Made by a program: the position numbers and the translations under genes
Shown: piece by piece, positions 48,380-58,368 of the stretch
Position numbering within the stretch: position 1 is the stretch's first letter
Layout of the letters: the number at the start of each line of letters is the position of its first letter
Origin: Pseudothauera hydrothermalis
GTDB lineage: Bacteria > Pseudomonadota > Gammaproteobacteria > Burkholderiales > Rhodocyclaceae
Assembly: GCF_003345255.1 (NCBI RefSeq)
Contig: NZ_CP029331.1
Span: 2,790,001-2,854,000, forward strand
Length of the DNA: 64,000 nt
Direction of reading: 5' to 3'
Notes under the pieces: model-generated
Databases searched by the model: none
What the model was told of the DNA's origin: nothing
Seen by the model: only the letters and a program-made list of their open reading frames with translations

Positions 48380-49180
48380 TCATTGCGGCAAAACTTCCAG
48401 CGTGGCGGTGTAGCTCAGACGACGTTCCATATCCGGGTTGGTTGGGCTCTTGCCGGTCATCACCGCATTGAGGTAATACAGCCCAGGCCGGGCGAATACA
48501 TGCCGAATCCGCCCCTGTTCATCGGTGAGCAACTCCACTTTGTCGAGCCGGTCGCGATAGCGGGTACCGCCTTCGACAATGGCGACCTTCAACTGCTTGG
48601 CCGCTTGGCCATTGGCATGGAAGGCAAAACTGACCTCCTCGCCAGCGTACAAATCGTTCGGGTGCGTGACCGGCACCATCTCCAGCCCTTCGCCTACCGG
48701 CTTCAGCTCGGTCGGGCTGCCAACGGTCACGAAGGTCTCGATGCGCGTGGCGACTTCACGCAGCACCAAGTCGGCGGCACCCGGCGGCACTTTTTCGGCG
48801 ATTTCAGCGGCCGTGCCGCGAATACGCTTCGGCTGGCCGTTTTCTTTCCAGCTCGCCATCACCGCCGCGTTGGCCACTGCGATGCGGTAACTACCGGCTG
48901 CGTCCAACTTGAGGTCGAAGACACTGCGTAACGCTCCTTGCACCAGGTTTTCGGGCTGTAGCGTACGACCGTCTGGCGCATGGATGGTTAAGCCATCGCC
49001 CACCTGGAGCGGGCGGTGGTTGAAGTGGAACACCTGGTTCGACACGGCCGCATCCACAGTCACATAGCCGGTGCTCGACAGCACGGTGGACGAGGGCACC
49101 AGCCAGGTTTCATGAGCGTGAGCCAATGGCGCAGCCAGCGCTGCGGTCAGCGCGGCAAAAACGATGCGGTGTCCGATCAT
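48380..49180 (-). CDS. DUF4198 periplasmic protein
   Basis: 266 residues with signal peptide (MIGHRIVFAALTAALAAPLA...HA) and mature start HETWLVPSSTVL typical of DUF4198/NikM-like proteins. Histidine-rich spots occur near the mature N-terminus (AHAHETW, FHFNHRP), and the C-terminal domain has GLYYLNAVMTGKSPTNPDME. The family is linked to transition-metal uptake operons (for example beside nickel or iron transport genes) but biochemical function is not established. Placed between the DUF2271 and flavoreductase genes. Confidence 0.85.
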   Translation of the reverse strand: MIGHRIVFAALTAALAAPLAHAHETWLVPSSTVLSSTGYVTVDAAVSNQVFHFNHRPLQVGDGLTIHAPDGRTLQPENLVQGALRSVFDLKLDAAGSYRIAVANAAVMASWKENGQPKRIRGTAAEIAEKVPPGAADLVLREVATRIETFVTVGSPTELKPVGEGLEMVPVTHPNDLYAGEEVSFAFHANGQAAKQLKVAIVEGGTRYRDRLDKVELLTDEQGRIRHVFARPGLYYLNAVMTGKSPTNPDMERRLSYTATLEVLPQ

Positions 49181-49206
49181 GGTGATTGCTCCCTTAAAGA
49201 TAACAG

Positions 49207-49719
49207 TCAAGGCTTCAGATGCAGGGCAACTTTGCCCAACTCGCGCTCCCCGCCCGCCTCGCGCACCGCAGCCTCGCGCGGCGGCCAATCGAAGGGCAAC
49301 GTCAGCACTTCGCGGCCGCCGTGCTCGCGCACCGCTTCCACCACCAGACGGTAGCTGCCGGCCGCCAACTCGCCCAAAGGCGCAGCGCCGGCGGTGAAGC
49401 CGAGCCGGTGCAGGCCGGGTGGACGGGTTGCGCTGGTCAAACCGTCGACCGGTACCTGCAAGTCGCGCCCGGCACGCCGCCACCACTGGCGGATGTCCTT
49501 CAGCCACTGCGTACCTTCGCCATTGCGCATCTTCAGGTCGTACCAAACCGCCAGATTGGCCGCCACGCTGTTGTCTGGTCGTTCCACCCACACCGCAACA
49601 TAGGGGCGCCGGTAGTCGGCCACCTCGATGCGCGGCAGCTCAATGTCAATCTCCATGCCGGCGGCACGCGCCGGCGTCGCTGCGAGCAGGCCGAGGGCAA
49701 AAAGCACGGTCTTGTGCAT
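49207..49719 (-). CDS. DUF2271 periplasmic protein
   Basis: 170 residues. Signal peptide MHKTVLFALGLLAATPARAA; domain with IELPRIEVADYRRPYVAVWV, WLKDIRQWWRRAGRDL, VDGLTSATRPPG and LAAGSYRLVVEAVREHGGRE, all family-typical. DUF2271 is often found fused or next to flavin-transferred or PepSY ferric reductase components. GGAG lies 8 bp before the ATG at 49719; an ATG four codons upstream is less likely. It is 14 bp downstream of the PepSY gene. Confidence 0.86.
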   Translation of the reverse strand: MHKTVLFALGLLAATPARAAGMEIDIELPRIEVADYRRPYVAVWVERPDNSVAANLAVWYDLKMRNGEGTQWLKDIRQWWRRAGRDLQVPVDGLTSATRPPGLHRLGFTAGAAPLGELAAGSYRLVVEAVREHGGREVLTLPFDWPPREAAVREAGGERELGKVALHLKP

Positions 49720-49733
49720 GGAATGCTCCATAA

Positions 49734-50420
49734 CTAGTGAATGAAGAGTATGACCAGTAGCGCCGGCACGACCACGCCAAGACCGACCGCCGGCCACACC
49801 GCAGCGCGACTGCCGGCGTGCGCCGCCAGGATGAGAAGACCGCTCAGGGACACGACCACACTGGCCAGCGCAAAAATGTCGATGAACAAACGCCAAGCGG
49901 CACCGGTATGCCGCCCTTTGTGCAGGTCGTTGAGCCAAGCGATCAAGCCGCGGTCGGTGAGTTCGTATTCCGCCACCCCGGCAGGCAAGTCAAAGCGCAG
50001 CCAAGCGTCCCCCCCTGGGCGCGGCAACGCCAGATACACCTCGTCTGCCGTCCACTCGGCGGGACGGCCGGCAGGCCGCAGCTCGAACACCTCGGCCAAC
50101 CAGCGTTCGGTAGCGGGTGGCAAAGCGGCTTCGGTACCCGCCCGCTGCACAGCCTGCTCGCGTAGCACCTGCAACAGCGCCGGCGGCAGGCTGGCGTTGC
50201 GGGTGAGTATCTGCGGACGCGATTCGATGGTGCCCGCGTGGTTGAGCGTGATACCGGTCACCGCAAAGAACAGCAGGCCAAACAGACACAACGCGGAACT
50301 CACCCAGTGCCACTGATGCAAGAGGCGCAGCCACACCGCCCGGCGCACTTGCGGCGCGGCGGCGGTGGCAGGCGCTACGCGCGCTGGCGCACTGGCGGGC
50401 GGTGGTGGATAAGTGGGCAT
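49734..50420 (-). CDS. PepSY-associated membrane protein
   Basis: 228 residues. A proline/alanine-rich cytoplasmic start is followed by helix LHQWHWVSSALCLFGLLFFA, a periplasmic PepSY-like segment (TADEVYLALPRPGG, YELTDRGLIAWLNDLHKGRH), and two C-terminal helices (LFIDIFALASVVVSLSGLLI; GVVVPALLVILFIH). The helix histidines HQWHW and LHKGRHTG are candidate heme ligands as in PiuB/PepSY ferric reductases. It lies 16 bp after the receptor gene and just before DUF2271. Confidence 0.86.
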   Translation of the reverse strand: MPTYPPPPASAPARVAPATAAAPQVRRAVWLRLLHQWHWVSSALCLFGLLFFAVTGITLNHAGTIESRPQILTRNASLPPALLQVLREQAVQRAGTEAALPPATERWLAEVFELRPAGRPAEWTADEVYLALPRPGGDAWLRFDLPAGVAEYELTDRGLIAWLNDLHKGRHTGAAWRLFIDIFALASVVVSLSGLLILAAHAGSRAAVWPAVGLGVVVPALLVILFIH

Positions 50421-50436
50421 CGACGTCTTACCCGCC

Positions 50437-52788
50437 TCAGAAACGGGCGTTCAGACTGACCCAGACACTGCGGGCCTTGTCCTTGTTGTTGTAATCGTCT
50501 TCAGGCGCCCAGCCGCCCACACACTGGCTGCCGGTCGTGCAACGCACAAACGAATAGGAGGTGAAGTCTTCGTCCAGCAAGTTGTTGATTCGCGCATGAA
50601 CGGTGAAGTGCTTTGACCACTGGTAGCTCGCACCCAGGTGATAGACTTCGTAGTCCTTGAAGTAACGGGGGTTGTTGTCCGCATCCTTGCCGCGGTAGCG
50701 TTTGGAGCGCGCCTCCAAGGTGAGATAGACGTTGAGCTTGGGCATGGCTTGCCAGTCGAGCGTAGCGTTGGCCATGTGCTTGGCCGAATTGGTCAACGGC
50801 AGACCCTTGTCGGCACCGCTCAGTTGCTCACTGTCGGTGTAGGTATAGTTGCCACGCAAGGCCAGGGTGTCGAACATCTGCCAGCGTCCGGCAAGCTCCA
50901 TACCTTGTATGCGGGCTTCATCCACGTTGATCTTCTGGTTGTAGCTGGTGTAACCGAGACTGGTGTAGTCACCGAGATTCACGCACGGGCGCACGCCGCC
51001 GGTCGCCTCGCAGCTCTGGGTGGCCTCGCCGGACATGATTTTGTCCTTGAAATCGTTGCGGAACACCGTGAGATTGAAGTTGTGGCGGTTGGGGTGATTC
51101 CAGTACACCGCCATTTCGGTGTTGCGGCTTTTCTCAGGCTTGAGATCCGGATTGCCGGCAAAGGGCATGGTGCCTTGACCGCCAAAACCGGTGATGCCGT
51201 CATACAGGTCGGTGGTCTTGGGCGTCTTGTAGCCGGTGCTGACCCCACCCTTCAAGGTCCACAGCGGGCCGAGCTTGTAAGTGCCATACAGACGCGGCGA
51301 TAAATTGGTGCCGAACATCTCGTGGTCATCATGACGCAAGCCTGCAGTCAGCGTAAAGACGTCGGTCGGCATCCAATTGTCCTCGACGAACACCGACCAC
51401 ATGTTGTGCTCCTGGACCTTACCCGGCGTACCCGATTCCATGCCGAACACGCCGTCCTGCAGTTCGCCGCGGATGACCTGCCCGCCCACCACCAGCAGGT
51501 GCTCACCGGCCAGCTTGGACAGCGGGATATCGAGACGGCCATCCAGGGTGTACTGGTTACTCTGCAAGGTACGCTTGCGCCGCGGCAGGAAGGTGGCCTC
51601 GGCAATCGCCTTGCGCTCGGCCACGCTCAGCCCGGCATAAGGGCCGGCGGCGTCGTAGATCTGCTGCAGCAGCTCGCGCTCGGCCACGGTGAAAGGCAGC
51701 GTACGGCCGTTGTTGTCGGTCTCCACATAGGACAACGCGACGAAGCTGCTCCCAAAGTCCCATTTGCCCTCGTGGCTGATGGACCACGCATCACGGGTAA
51801 ATTCCTGCTCGTCGGCATAACCGACTCGCGGCTGGACCCGCCCGCCGCTGGCGCGCCAGATAGTGTCGATGCTATCGACCGTACCCAGCGGGTACTGCAA
51901 GGTACCGCTCTTATCCAGATACGGTTTGTTGTCGTAGACCTGCCGGGAGGTATCGAAGTCGAAGCTGAGGCGCTGATTATCCGTTGGCGTCAGATACAGA
52001 CTGAAGCCAAGCGCTTTATTGGTGTTGTCGACCGTTTTGCCGCCGCCGCCAAAGCCAAGCACCCGGGTGCGGATCACGCCATTGGGATCGACCGCATCCT
52101 CGAATTCCGGATTGGAGGCATCGCGCTGGTAATAACTGCCGCGCAGACTCATCGACAAAAGGCCGGGCACGATAGGACCGCGCAGACTAAAGTCGGTGGT
52201 AGTGTCCTCACCAAAGGCATTATCGCTTTGGAAACTGCGGCCAACGGTGACCGACCCGGTCCATGTGCTGGCGTCTTTCTTGGTGATGATATTGATCACC
52301 CCACCCAGGGCATCGGCGCCGTACAAGGTGGACGCAGGACCGCGGATCACCTCGATGCGCTCGATGGCATCGAGCGGCGGAATGTGGTTGAACTGGTTGC
52401 CACCGAAATCGTTGGGGTAGATATCCCCGTGGTTGTTCTGGCGCTTACCGTCGATCAGCACCAAGGTATAGTCCGAGCCCATGCCGCGCATGCTGATGGT
52501 CTTCTGCCCGGTCTTGTCCGAAGTCTCGCCAACATCCACACCCTCCAGCTCGCGCACCGCGTCGATCAGGGTCATGTAGGGTTTCTTGGCGAGTTCTTCT
52601 TGGGTGACCACCGAGATGCTGGCCGGCGCATCGGTGATCTTTTGCTCGAAGCCAGTGGCCGAAACCACCACCTCGCCCAGCTGACGATCGGCCTTCTGAG
52701 CCAGAGCCGAACAAGAAAATGCGGCCAGCAGCGCTGCAGCGCAGGGTTGTAACAGCCGCGCATCGGCGCGAGACGACAGTAGAGCCAT
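50437..52788 (-). CDS. TonB-dependent receptor, FepA/CirA type
   Basis: 783-residue outer-membrane receptor. Signal peptide about 1-30 (AALLAAFSCSALAQ); TonB-box-like GEVVVSATG; plug with YTLVLIDGKRQNNHGDIYPN and IERIEVIRGPASTLYGADAL; barrel ending RSVWVSLNARF with terminal Phe. The NNHGDIYPNDFGGNQFNHIP region is typical of catecholate (enterobactin-like) receptors. It leads a six-gene operon (receptor, PepSY, DUF2271, DUF4198, flavoreductase, DUF6746-like) with a good Fur box upstream. Confidence 0.92.
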   Translation of the reverse strand: MALLSSRADARLLQPCAAALLAAFSCSALAQKADRQLGEVVVSATGFEQKITDAPASISVVTQEELAKKPYMTLIDAVRELEGVDVGETSDKTGQKTISMRGMGSDYTLVLIDGKRQNNHGDIYPNDFGGNQFNHIPPLDAIERIEVIRGPASTLYGADALGGVINIITKKDASTWTGSVTVGRSFQSDNAFGEDTTTDFSLRGPIVPGLLSMSLRGSYYQRDASNPEFEDAVDPNGVIRTRVLGFGGGGKTVDNTNKALGFSLYLTPTDNQRLSFDFDTSRQVYDNKPYLDKSGTLQYPLGTVDSIDTIWRASGGRVQPRVGYADEQEFTRDAWSISHEGKWDFGSSFVALSYVETDNNGRTLPFTVAERELLQQIYDAAGPYAGLSVAERKAIAEATFLPRRKRTLQSNQYTLDGRLDIPLSKLAGEHLLVVGGQVIRGELQDGVFGMESGTPGKVQEHNMWSVFVEDNWMPTDVFTLTAGLRHDDHEMFGTNLSPRLYGTYKLGPLWTLKGGVSTGYKTPKTTDLYDGITGFGGQGTMPFAGNPDLKPEKSRNTEMAVYWNHPNRHNFNLTVFRNDFKDKIMSGEATQSCEATGGVRPCVNLGDYTSLGYTSYNQKINVDEARIQGMELAGRWQMFDTLALRGNYTYTDSEQLSGADKGLPLTNSAKHMANATLDWQAMPKLNVYLTLEARSKRYRGKDADNNPRYFKDYEVYHLGASYQWSKHFTVHARINNLLDEDFTSYSFVRCTTGSQCVGGWAPEDDYNNKDKARSVWVSLNARF

Positions 52789-52871
52789 GCGAGAAGCCTC
52801 CAGGTGAGAATAGCGGTCTGGCTGGCTTCCTGGCTCGGCGGCCGGTGGCTGGCTCGAAGATCAGTTTTTTA

Positions 52872-52886
52872 TGATAACCATTCTCA
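52872..52886 (-). promoter_or_regulatory. Fur box upstream of the FepA/CirA-type receptor
   Basis: TGATAACCATTCTCA matches 12 of 14 defined positions of the 7-1-7 Fur consensus, 84 bp before the receptor ATG in a 154-bp gap. Confidence 0.72.
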
Positions 52887-52942
52887 CAAATAGACGCAAT
52901 CTTTGTTACATCATAGCGTCAAGATCTTGACACCCGCGGATC

Positions 52943-54427
52943 TCAGCCGCCGGCGGCCGGCTCGCCGTCGGCATCGGTCGCTTGCCATCCGCCGCCTAAG
53001 GCCTTGTAAAGGTCCACCGCTGCGCTCAGACGCGCCAGGCGCTGTTGCAATAGATCCTCCTCGGCGGAAAACAGGCTGCGCTGTGCATCCAGCAAGGTGG
53101 TGAGTCCATCGCTGCCTTCTTTGTAGCGCAGCGTCGATAACTGCAAGGCGCGCGCGGTTTCGTCGCGGATCTGACGCCGGGCAGCCTCTTGCAGACGACG
53201 TTGCTCGACCGCGGCGAGCGCGTCATCTACTTCCTTGAGCGCGGTGAGCACCGCCTTGCGCCAGCTCTCCACCAGCACGCGACGCTGCGATTGGCTGGCC
53301 TCGACTTGTCCGCGCAGCCGGCCGCCGTCAAAAATCGTCTGCATCAGCGACAGCGTCAGATTGGCGGTATCGACAGGGTTGGCGAGCCCGCCCAAGCCAA
53401 ACTCCGCGCTGGACACCGCGCTCGACAATCCAATCTGCAGCTTGAGCGGAAACAGGGCTGCGCGCGCCACTGCAATGTTGGCTTCAGCCGCCACCAGGCG
53501 GGCCTCGGCGGCGGCCAGATCCGGGCGGCGTACCAGCAACTCCGCGGGCAAAGCCGGCGCCACCGCCGGCACCGTCACGTCCTCCAGACTGCGGGCACTG
53601 ACCTCGAAGCCCTGCGGCACCCGCCCGACCAGAATCGCCAGCGCGCGCAGACTCTGGCGCTCCTGGACCTCCAGCGGCAACAGGGCGTCGCGCGCGGCCA
53701 GCACCGTGCTGCGCTGGCGGCTCAGGTCCAGAGCGGAGGCCGCCCCGTAGCGGTAGCGCGCCTCGACAACCGCGAACAGGCGCTCGGCGATGGCCAGGTT
53801 GCGCCGCGCGATCTCCAGCCGTTCGCGCAAGGCCAGCACCTGCCAGTAGGCATTGGCCACGCCTGCGGCCAGCGAAAGGCGGGCGGCGGCAAGGTCATAA
53901 CGGGTAGCCTTCAAGCTGGCCTTGCTGCCCTGCCAATTGGCGACATTGCTGCCCCACAGATCGATTTCATAGCTGACCGCCAACGCCACCGCGGAGGCGT
54001 CGTTCGATGACGATACCCGCCCTTGGTCGGTTTGCTCGCGGGTCTGCCCACGCCTGGTCGACGCATTCAGGTTGACCGCTGGAAACAGGGTCGCACCCGC
54101 GCTGCGCACGGCAATTTCGGCTTGCAGCACACGCTCGGCGGCGGCGGCAAGATCGGGGTTACCGGATAGCGCCTCGGTCACCAGCGAGGTCAGTTCGGCC
54201 GAGGCAAAGCTGTGCCACCACGCGGCGTCCACGGCTTGGCCGGCCGGCGCCGCCAACGTGGCCTCACTCCAACTAGCCGGCAGTTCGAGCGCGACACCGG
54301 GCGCATGTAGCGGTACGGCGCAGCCTCCCGCCAAGACCGCGGCCACCCAGGCCAGCGCATTGGCGCGCAGGCGCCCCGCCAGCCGCTGCAGAAAGTTGTG
54401 AAAACTGAAGATCATGCGAACGATCAC
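52943..54427 (-). CDS. NodT-family outer membrane efflux lipoprotein
   Basis: TolC-like outer membrane channel of 494 residues. The N-terminus has a lipoprotein-type signal ([13 protein letters not shown], cysteine at the LAGGC box). Two OEP repeats follow, with family motifs [27 protein letters not shown] and [20 protein letters not shown]. The frame can start with a GTG at 54427 overlapping the macB stop (GTGA) or the ATG at 54415. It completes a tripartite exporter with MacA and MacB. Confidence 0.9.
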   Translation of the reverse strand: MIVRMIFSFHNFLQRLAGRLRANALAWVAAVLAGGCAVPLHAPGVALELPASWSEATLAAPAGQAVDAAWWHSFASAELTSLVTEALSGNPDLAAAAERVLQAEIAVRSAGATLFPAVNLNASTRRGQTREQTDQGRVSSSNDASAVALAVSYEIDLWGSNVANWQGSKASLKATRYDLAAARLSLAAGVANAYWQVLALRERLEIARRNLAIAERLFAVVEARYRYGAASALDLSRQRSTVLAARDALLPLEVQERQSLRALAILVGRVPQGFEVSARSLEDVTVPAVAPALPAELLVRRPDLAAAEARLVAAEANIAVARAALFPLKLQIGLSSAVSSAEFGLGGLANPVDTANLTLSLMQTIFDGGRLRGQVEASQSQRRVLVESWRKAVLTALKEVDDALAAVEQRRLQEAARRQIRDETARALQLSTLRYKEGSDGLTTLLDAQRSLFSAEEDLLQQRLARLSAAVDLYKALGGGWQATDADGEPAAGG

Positions 54428-56394
54428 TCCGAAGCAAGGGCGACCACCGGGTCCAGCCGCGCGGCCTTGCGCGCCGGCAGGAAACCGAAAATCAGGCCGG
54501 TGGCAAAGGCGCAGCCAAAGGCCAGCAGCACCGGGGCGAGCGCATACTGAACAGGGGTGCCCGACGCTTCCACGATGGCCGCCACGCCCAGCCCGGCGGC
54601 CACGCCCAGCAGCCCGCCGAGCGCAGACACCGCCAGCGCCTCGACCAAGAACTGCTGCAGGATGTTTCTCATCCGTGCGCCGGTGGCCATGCGGATGCCG
54701 ATCTCGCGGGTGCGCTCGGTGACTGACACCAGCATGATGTTCATCACCCCAATACCGCCGACCAACAGCGAGATCGCCGCAATCGAGCCGAGCAGGATGG
54801 TCATGGTGTTTTGCGTGGCCGACACGCTGTCGATCAGCGAGGCCATGTTGCGGATCTGGAAATCCTCGATGCCGTGGCGGGCCAGTAGCAGCGCATGAAC
54901 CGCCTCCTGGGTGCGATCGATCTGCTCCACCTTGTCGACCGCAACGGTGATGTTGCGCAGATCCCGCTGCCCGATCAGCCGCAATGCGGCCGTGGTGTAG
55001 GGGACGAAAATGGCGTCGTCCTGGTCCTGCCCCCAGGCGGTGGCGCCTTTGGGCGACATCAGTCCGATCACCTGAAAGGGGATGTTGTTGATCAGGATGA
55101 AGCCGCCCAGCTCAACGCCCTCCGGGAAAAGCGCATTGGCCACGGTCTGGCCGATGACTGCCACCGGCGCATAGCGTGCCTCGTCTTCCAGGGTGAAGAA
55201 GGTGCCGCGGGCTAACGGCCAGGTGCGTGCAACGATGTAATCGGCGGAGGTGCCAACCACCTCGGTGCGATGATCGAAGTCGGCGCGACGTACGGTGACG
55301 GTCGTGCTGCGCTCGGGGGCGACCGCCAGCACATTGGGCAGCTCGCGGATCGCCTCGGCGTCTTCGGGCACCAGGGTGACGATGCCGCCGCGCCCGCGCA
55401 TGTTGGGCGCACCGGGACGTACCATCAGCAAATTGCTGCCCATGGCGCTGATGCTATCGACCACCGCGCGCTTGGCGCCGTCGCCGATGGCCAGCATGGT
55501 GATCACCGACGCGACCCCGATGACGATGCCCAGCAAAGTCAGCACGGTGCGAAAAACGTTGGCGCGCAAAGCGCGCACCGCGGTGCGGGCGGCCTCCACC
55601 AGATCGGTAAGCGGCGAGCTGCGGTCTGCATGCGGCGTGAAGTCGGGCGCGACGCGCGCCGGCGGGCGCGGGCCGGGGTCGGACAGAATGCGGCCATCGC
55701 GGATCTCGATGATCCGATCGGCCGCCTCGGCGACTTCACGGGCATGCGTGATCAAAATGATGGTATGTCCGGCTGCCGACAGCTCGCCGAGCAGCCGCAT
55801 CACTTCGGCACCGCTCTTGCTGTCGAGCGCGCCGGTCGGTTCATCGGCCAAAATGATGCGTCCGCCGTTCATCAGCGCGCGGGCAATCGACACCCGCTGC
55901 TGCTGGCCGCCGGAGAGCTGGCTGGGGCGGTGGTCCAGGCGCTCACCCAAGCCCAGTTCGGTGAGTAGTCGGGCGGCCCGCGCATGGCGCTCGGCCGGCG
56001 GCATGCCCGCATAGACCGCCGGCACTTCGACGTTCTCCAGCGCGGTGGCGCTGCCGATCAGGTTGTAGCTCTGGAAGACGAAGCCGAACTCCTCACGCCG
56101 CAGACGGGCCAGTTCGTCGCGACCCAGCGCCGACACATCGCGGCCCATGAAACGGTAGTGGCCGCCGCTGGGACGATCCAGGCAGCCAAGGATGTTCATC
56201 AAAGTCGACTTACCCGAGCCCGAAGCGCCAACAATGGCTACGAATTCACCGGGATAGACGGTGAGATCGATGCCGTGCAAGACCTGCACCGTAATCTCGC
56301 CGCTTTGAAAACTGCGGGTCACCCCGGACAACTCGATCAACGGCACGGCCGCAGCTTCGGCAGGCAGTCCGGCCAACGCGGTTTCTGCTTTCAT
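54424..56394 (-). CDS. macB: MacB-type ABC exporter (ATPase-permease fusion)
   Basis: 656 residues. The ABC domain (about 18-240) has Walker [10 protein letters not shown], signature [15 protein letters not shown], Walker [13 protein letters not shown] and H-loop LITH. A membrane helix ([20 protein letters not shown]) follows, then a large periplasmic domain and three C-terminal helices ([20 protein letters not shown] and two more). MacB drives export of substrates from the periplasm through a TolC-like channel; known substrates include macrolides, peptides and siderophores (PvdRT-OpmQ). The start overlaps the macA stop (TGATG). Confidence 0.93.
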   Translation of the reverse strand: MKAETALAGLPAEAAAVPLIELSGVTRSFQSGEITVQVLHGIDLTVYPGEFVAIVGASGSGKSTLMNILGCLDRPSGGHYRFMGRDVSALGRDELARLRREEFGFVFQSYNLIGSATALENVEVPAVYAGMPPAERHARAARLLTELGLGERLDHRPSQLSGGQQQRVSIARALMNGGRIILADEPTGALDSKSGAEVMRLLGELSAAGHTIILITHAREVAEAADRIIEIRDGRILSDPGPRPPARVAPDFTPHADRSSPLTDLVEAARTAVRALRANVFRTVLTLLGIVIGVASVITMLAIGDGAKRAVVDSISAMGSNLLMVRPGAPNMRGRGGIVTLVPEDAEAIRELPNVLAVAPERSTTVTVRRADFDHRTEVVGTSADYIVARTWPLARGTFFTLEDEARYAPVAVIGQTVANALFPEGVELGGFILINNIPFQVIGLMSPKGATAWGQDQDDAIFVPYTTAALRLIGQRDLRNITVAVDKVEQIDRTQEAVHALLLARHGIEDFQIRNMASLIDSVSATQNTMTILLGSIAAISLLVGGIGVMNIMLVSVTERTREIGIRMATGARMRNILQQFLVEALAVSALGGLLGVAAGLGVAAIVEASGTPVQYALAPVLLAFGCAFATGLIFGFLPARKAARLDPVVALASE

Positions 56395-57680
56395 CAGCGC
56401 GGCAACCTCGGCATCGGCGCAGCCGGACGGCTTTCGGCTGGCGCCATACGCAAGCCCGCCACCACCTGCTCGCCTTCCTGTAAGCCTTCCAGGATCTGCG
56501 CCGTAACCCGGCTGGTTACGCCGACTTTGACCTGGCGCTCTTCGATGCGGCCGTCGTTGGTCACCACCCGCACCGTGGCGCTACGTGGCCGCTGCGCCTC
56601 GGGCGGACGCGCTGCCCGGGCACCGGCTTCGGCCGACTGCCGGCGTGGGCGTTCGGCGGCTGCTGCGCCATTGGGCGGGCGACCTGCGCCGGCGCCCAGG
56701 TTGGACAAGGCCCCCATCGGCACGCTCAGCACGTCGGTCGCCCGCGCCACCACAAAGAACACCTGCGCGGTCATTTGCGTCATCAACCGGCGGTCCGGGT
56801 TGGGCACGTCGAACAGCGCGTTGTAGAGCACCACGTTGTTGGTCACCGTCGGCGTGGGCTCGATTTTGCGCAAACGACCGGACCAGCGCTGCCCAGGGTT
56901 GCCCAGCGTGGTGAAATAGGCATCCATGCCTAAGCGCAGGCGGCCCACATCGGCCTCGGAGACCTGGGTCTGCACGGTCATGGTCGACAAGTCGGCCACC
57001 CGCAGAATCACCGGCGCCTGCTGGGTGGCATTGAGCGCCTGACCCTGACGGGCGGAAATCGACACCACGGTGCCGGCAATCGGCGCCACGATGCGGGTGT
57101 ATTGCAGATTGGCCTCATCGGCGCGCAAGTTCGATTCGACTTGGTCGATCTGCGCCTTGAGCGCCTCGATCTGCGCGCGCACCGAGCGCAAGCTGGCCTC
57201 GGCCTGCTGCAACGACTCGGTGGTGGTAGCCTCTTCGGCCATCAGGTTCTGCTGCCGGCGGAATTGGATTTCTGCCAGCGTCAGACTGGATTCGCGCTCG
57301 GTGAGCTGGGCGCGCAAGTTTCGTAGCTGCGCGCGCGTCGCATCGACCTTGCTTTGCAACACGGTGGCGTCGATCTCGGCCAACAGGTCGCCGGCTTGGA
57401 CCTCACTGCCGACTTCGACATGAAAGCGCTTGAGCTGCCCGGATACCTGCGCGCCCACATCCACGTAGTCGCGCGGCTGCAAGGTGCCGGTGGCGGAAAC
57501 CAGGTCCTCGACATCGGCCCGCTGCACCGCGACCAGTTGGTATGTTTCAGCGGGCGGCACACCGCCGCGCCAGTGCTGCCAAACAAGATAACCGCTGCCG
57601 GCTGCCAAGGCCGACAGGATGACCGCAGCGAAAATCCGGATACGGCGTGCGCGCGGCGTCGAAAGAGCGGATGAGCGCAT
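56394..57680 (-). CDS. macA: MacA-type periplasmic adaptor (membrane fusion protein)
   Basis: 428 residues: N-terminal membrane anchor ([20 protein letters not shown]), lipoyl halves ([40 protein letters not shown]), a helical hairpin coiled coil (about 120-185), beta-barrel domain, and a Pro/Ala/Arg-rich insert ([20 protein letters not shown]) before the C-terminal domain. It bridges MacB and the NodT-type channel. The ATG at 57680 is preferred over an upstream TTG. Divergent from the Fur-family gene. Confidence 0.92.
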   Translation of the reverse strand: MRSSALSTPRARRIRIFAAVILSALAAGSGYLVWQHWRGGVPPAETYQLVAVQRADVEDLVSATGTLQPRDYVDVGAQVSGQLKRFHVEVGSEVQAGDLLAEIDATVLQSKVDATRAQLRNLRAQLTERESSLTLAEIQFRRQQNLMAEEATTTESLQQAEASLRSVRAQIEALKAQIDQVESNLRADEANLQYTRIVAPIAGTVVSISARQGQALNATQQAPVILRVADLSTMTVQTQVSEADVGRLRLGMDAYFTTLGNPGQRWSGRLRKIEPTPTVTNNVVLYNALFDVPNPDRRLMTQMTAQVFFVVARATDVLSVPMGALSNLGAGAGRPPNGAAAAERPRRQSAEAGARAARPPEAQRPRSATVRVVTNDGRIEERQVKVGVTSRVTAQILEGLQEGEQVVAGLRMAPAESRPAAPMPRLPR

Positions 57681-57876
57681 ATCGGGGCAAAAATCGGAAA
57701 AAGTCGTGTGCAACGACCGGCAAGGATATTGGAGCGATCACGCCCGGTTTGTATCGTTTTGCAGCGCAAGATTGGCGCAGCCGGGCAGGTAGACAGACCG
57801 TCGGCGGTCACGTAGATTTCACGATGGGCAAGACCTACAAAAACCCTGACCAGGATCAATACGGACCCCTGCAGAG

Positions 57877-58293
57877 ATGGACAGACTGACCACCCGGACG
57901 CTCGCCGAGCGCCTGCGCGCAGCCGGCATTCCGGTCACCCTGCAACGCCTGGAGATCGCCCGTGTGCTGTTGCCGCGGCCGGTACATATGAGCGCCGAAC
58001 AGGTGCTGCACGCGGTCCGCGCCACGGTGCCGGAAACCTCGCGGGCAACGGTCTATAACACGCTCAAGCTGTTTCGCGAGAAAAAATTGGTCAAGGAACT
58101 GATCGTCGATCCGGATCGCGTGGTATTCGACTCCAACACCGACCCGCATTACCACCTCTACGACGTGACCACCGGCGAGCTGACCGACGTCTGTGCCGAT
58201 GAGCTGCAAGTGGTGGGTGTGCCGCAACTGCCGCCGGGCGTGGAGCTGGAGGAAGTCGACGTCATCATCCGAGTGCGCGGCAAGCGCGACTGA
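57877..58293 (+). CDS. Fur-family regulator, Irr-like
   Basis: 138 residues. The winged helix contains GIPVTLQRLEIARVLL and SRATVYNTLKLFREKKLVKE. The C-terminal domain has DPHYHLYDVTTGELTDV and LPPGVELEEVDVIIRVRGKR. The CxxC zinc motifs of Fur, Zur and PerR are absent; this and the GVELEEVDVIIRVRGKR ending resemble the heme-responsive regulator Irr of alphaproteobacteria. It could sense heme or iron and may control the surrounding genes, but this is inference. Divergent from macA; followed by a terminator shared with exbD. Confidence 0.88.
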   Translation: MDRLTTRTLAERLRAAGIPVTLQRLEIARVLLPRPVHMSAEQVLHAVRATVPETSRATVYNTLKLFREKKLVKELIVDPDRVVFDSNTDPHYHLYDVTTGELTDVCADELQVVGVPQLPPGVELEEVDVIIRVRGKRD

Positions 58294-58310
58294 AATGTAT
58301 CTACAGTGAA

Positions 58311-58336
58311 AAGGCCGCCCGGCTCGCGGCGGCCTT
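58311..58336. terminator. Bidirectional terminator between the Irr-like gene and exbD
   Basis: A 9-bp stem (AAGGCCGCC / GGCGGCCTT) with an 8-nt loop is followed by TTCTTT on the plus strand and by TTTTC on the minus strand. Confidence 0.75.
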
Positions 58337-58368
58337 CTTTGTTTCAGCCCCGGATGTCTTGGCCTCGT

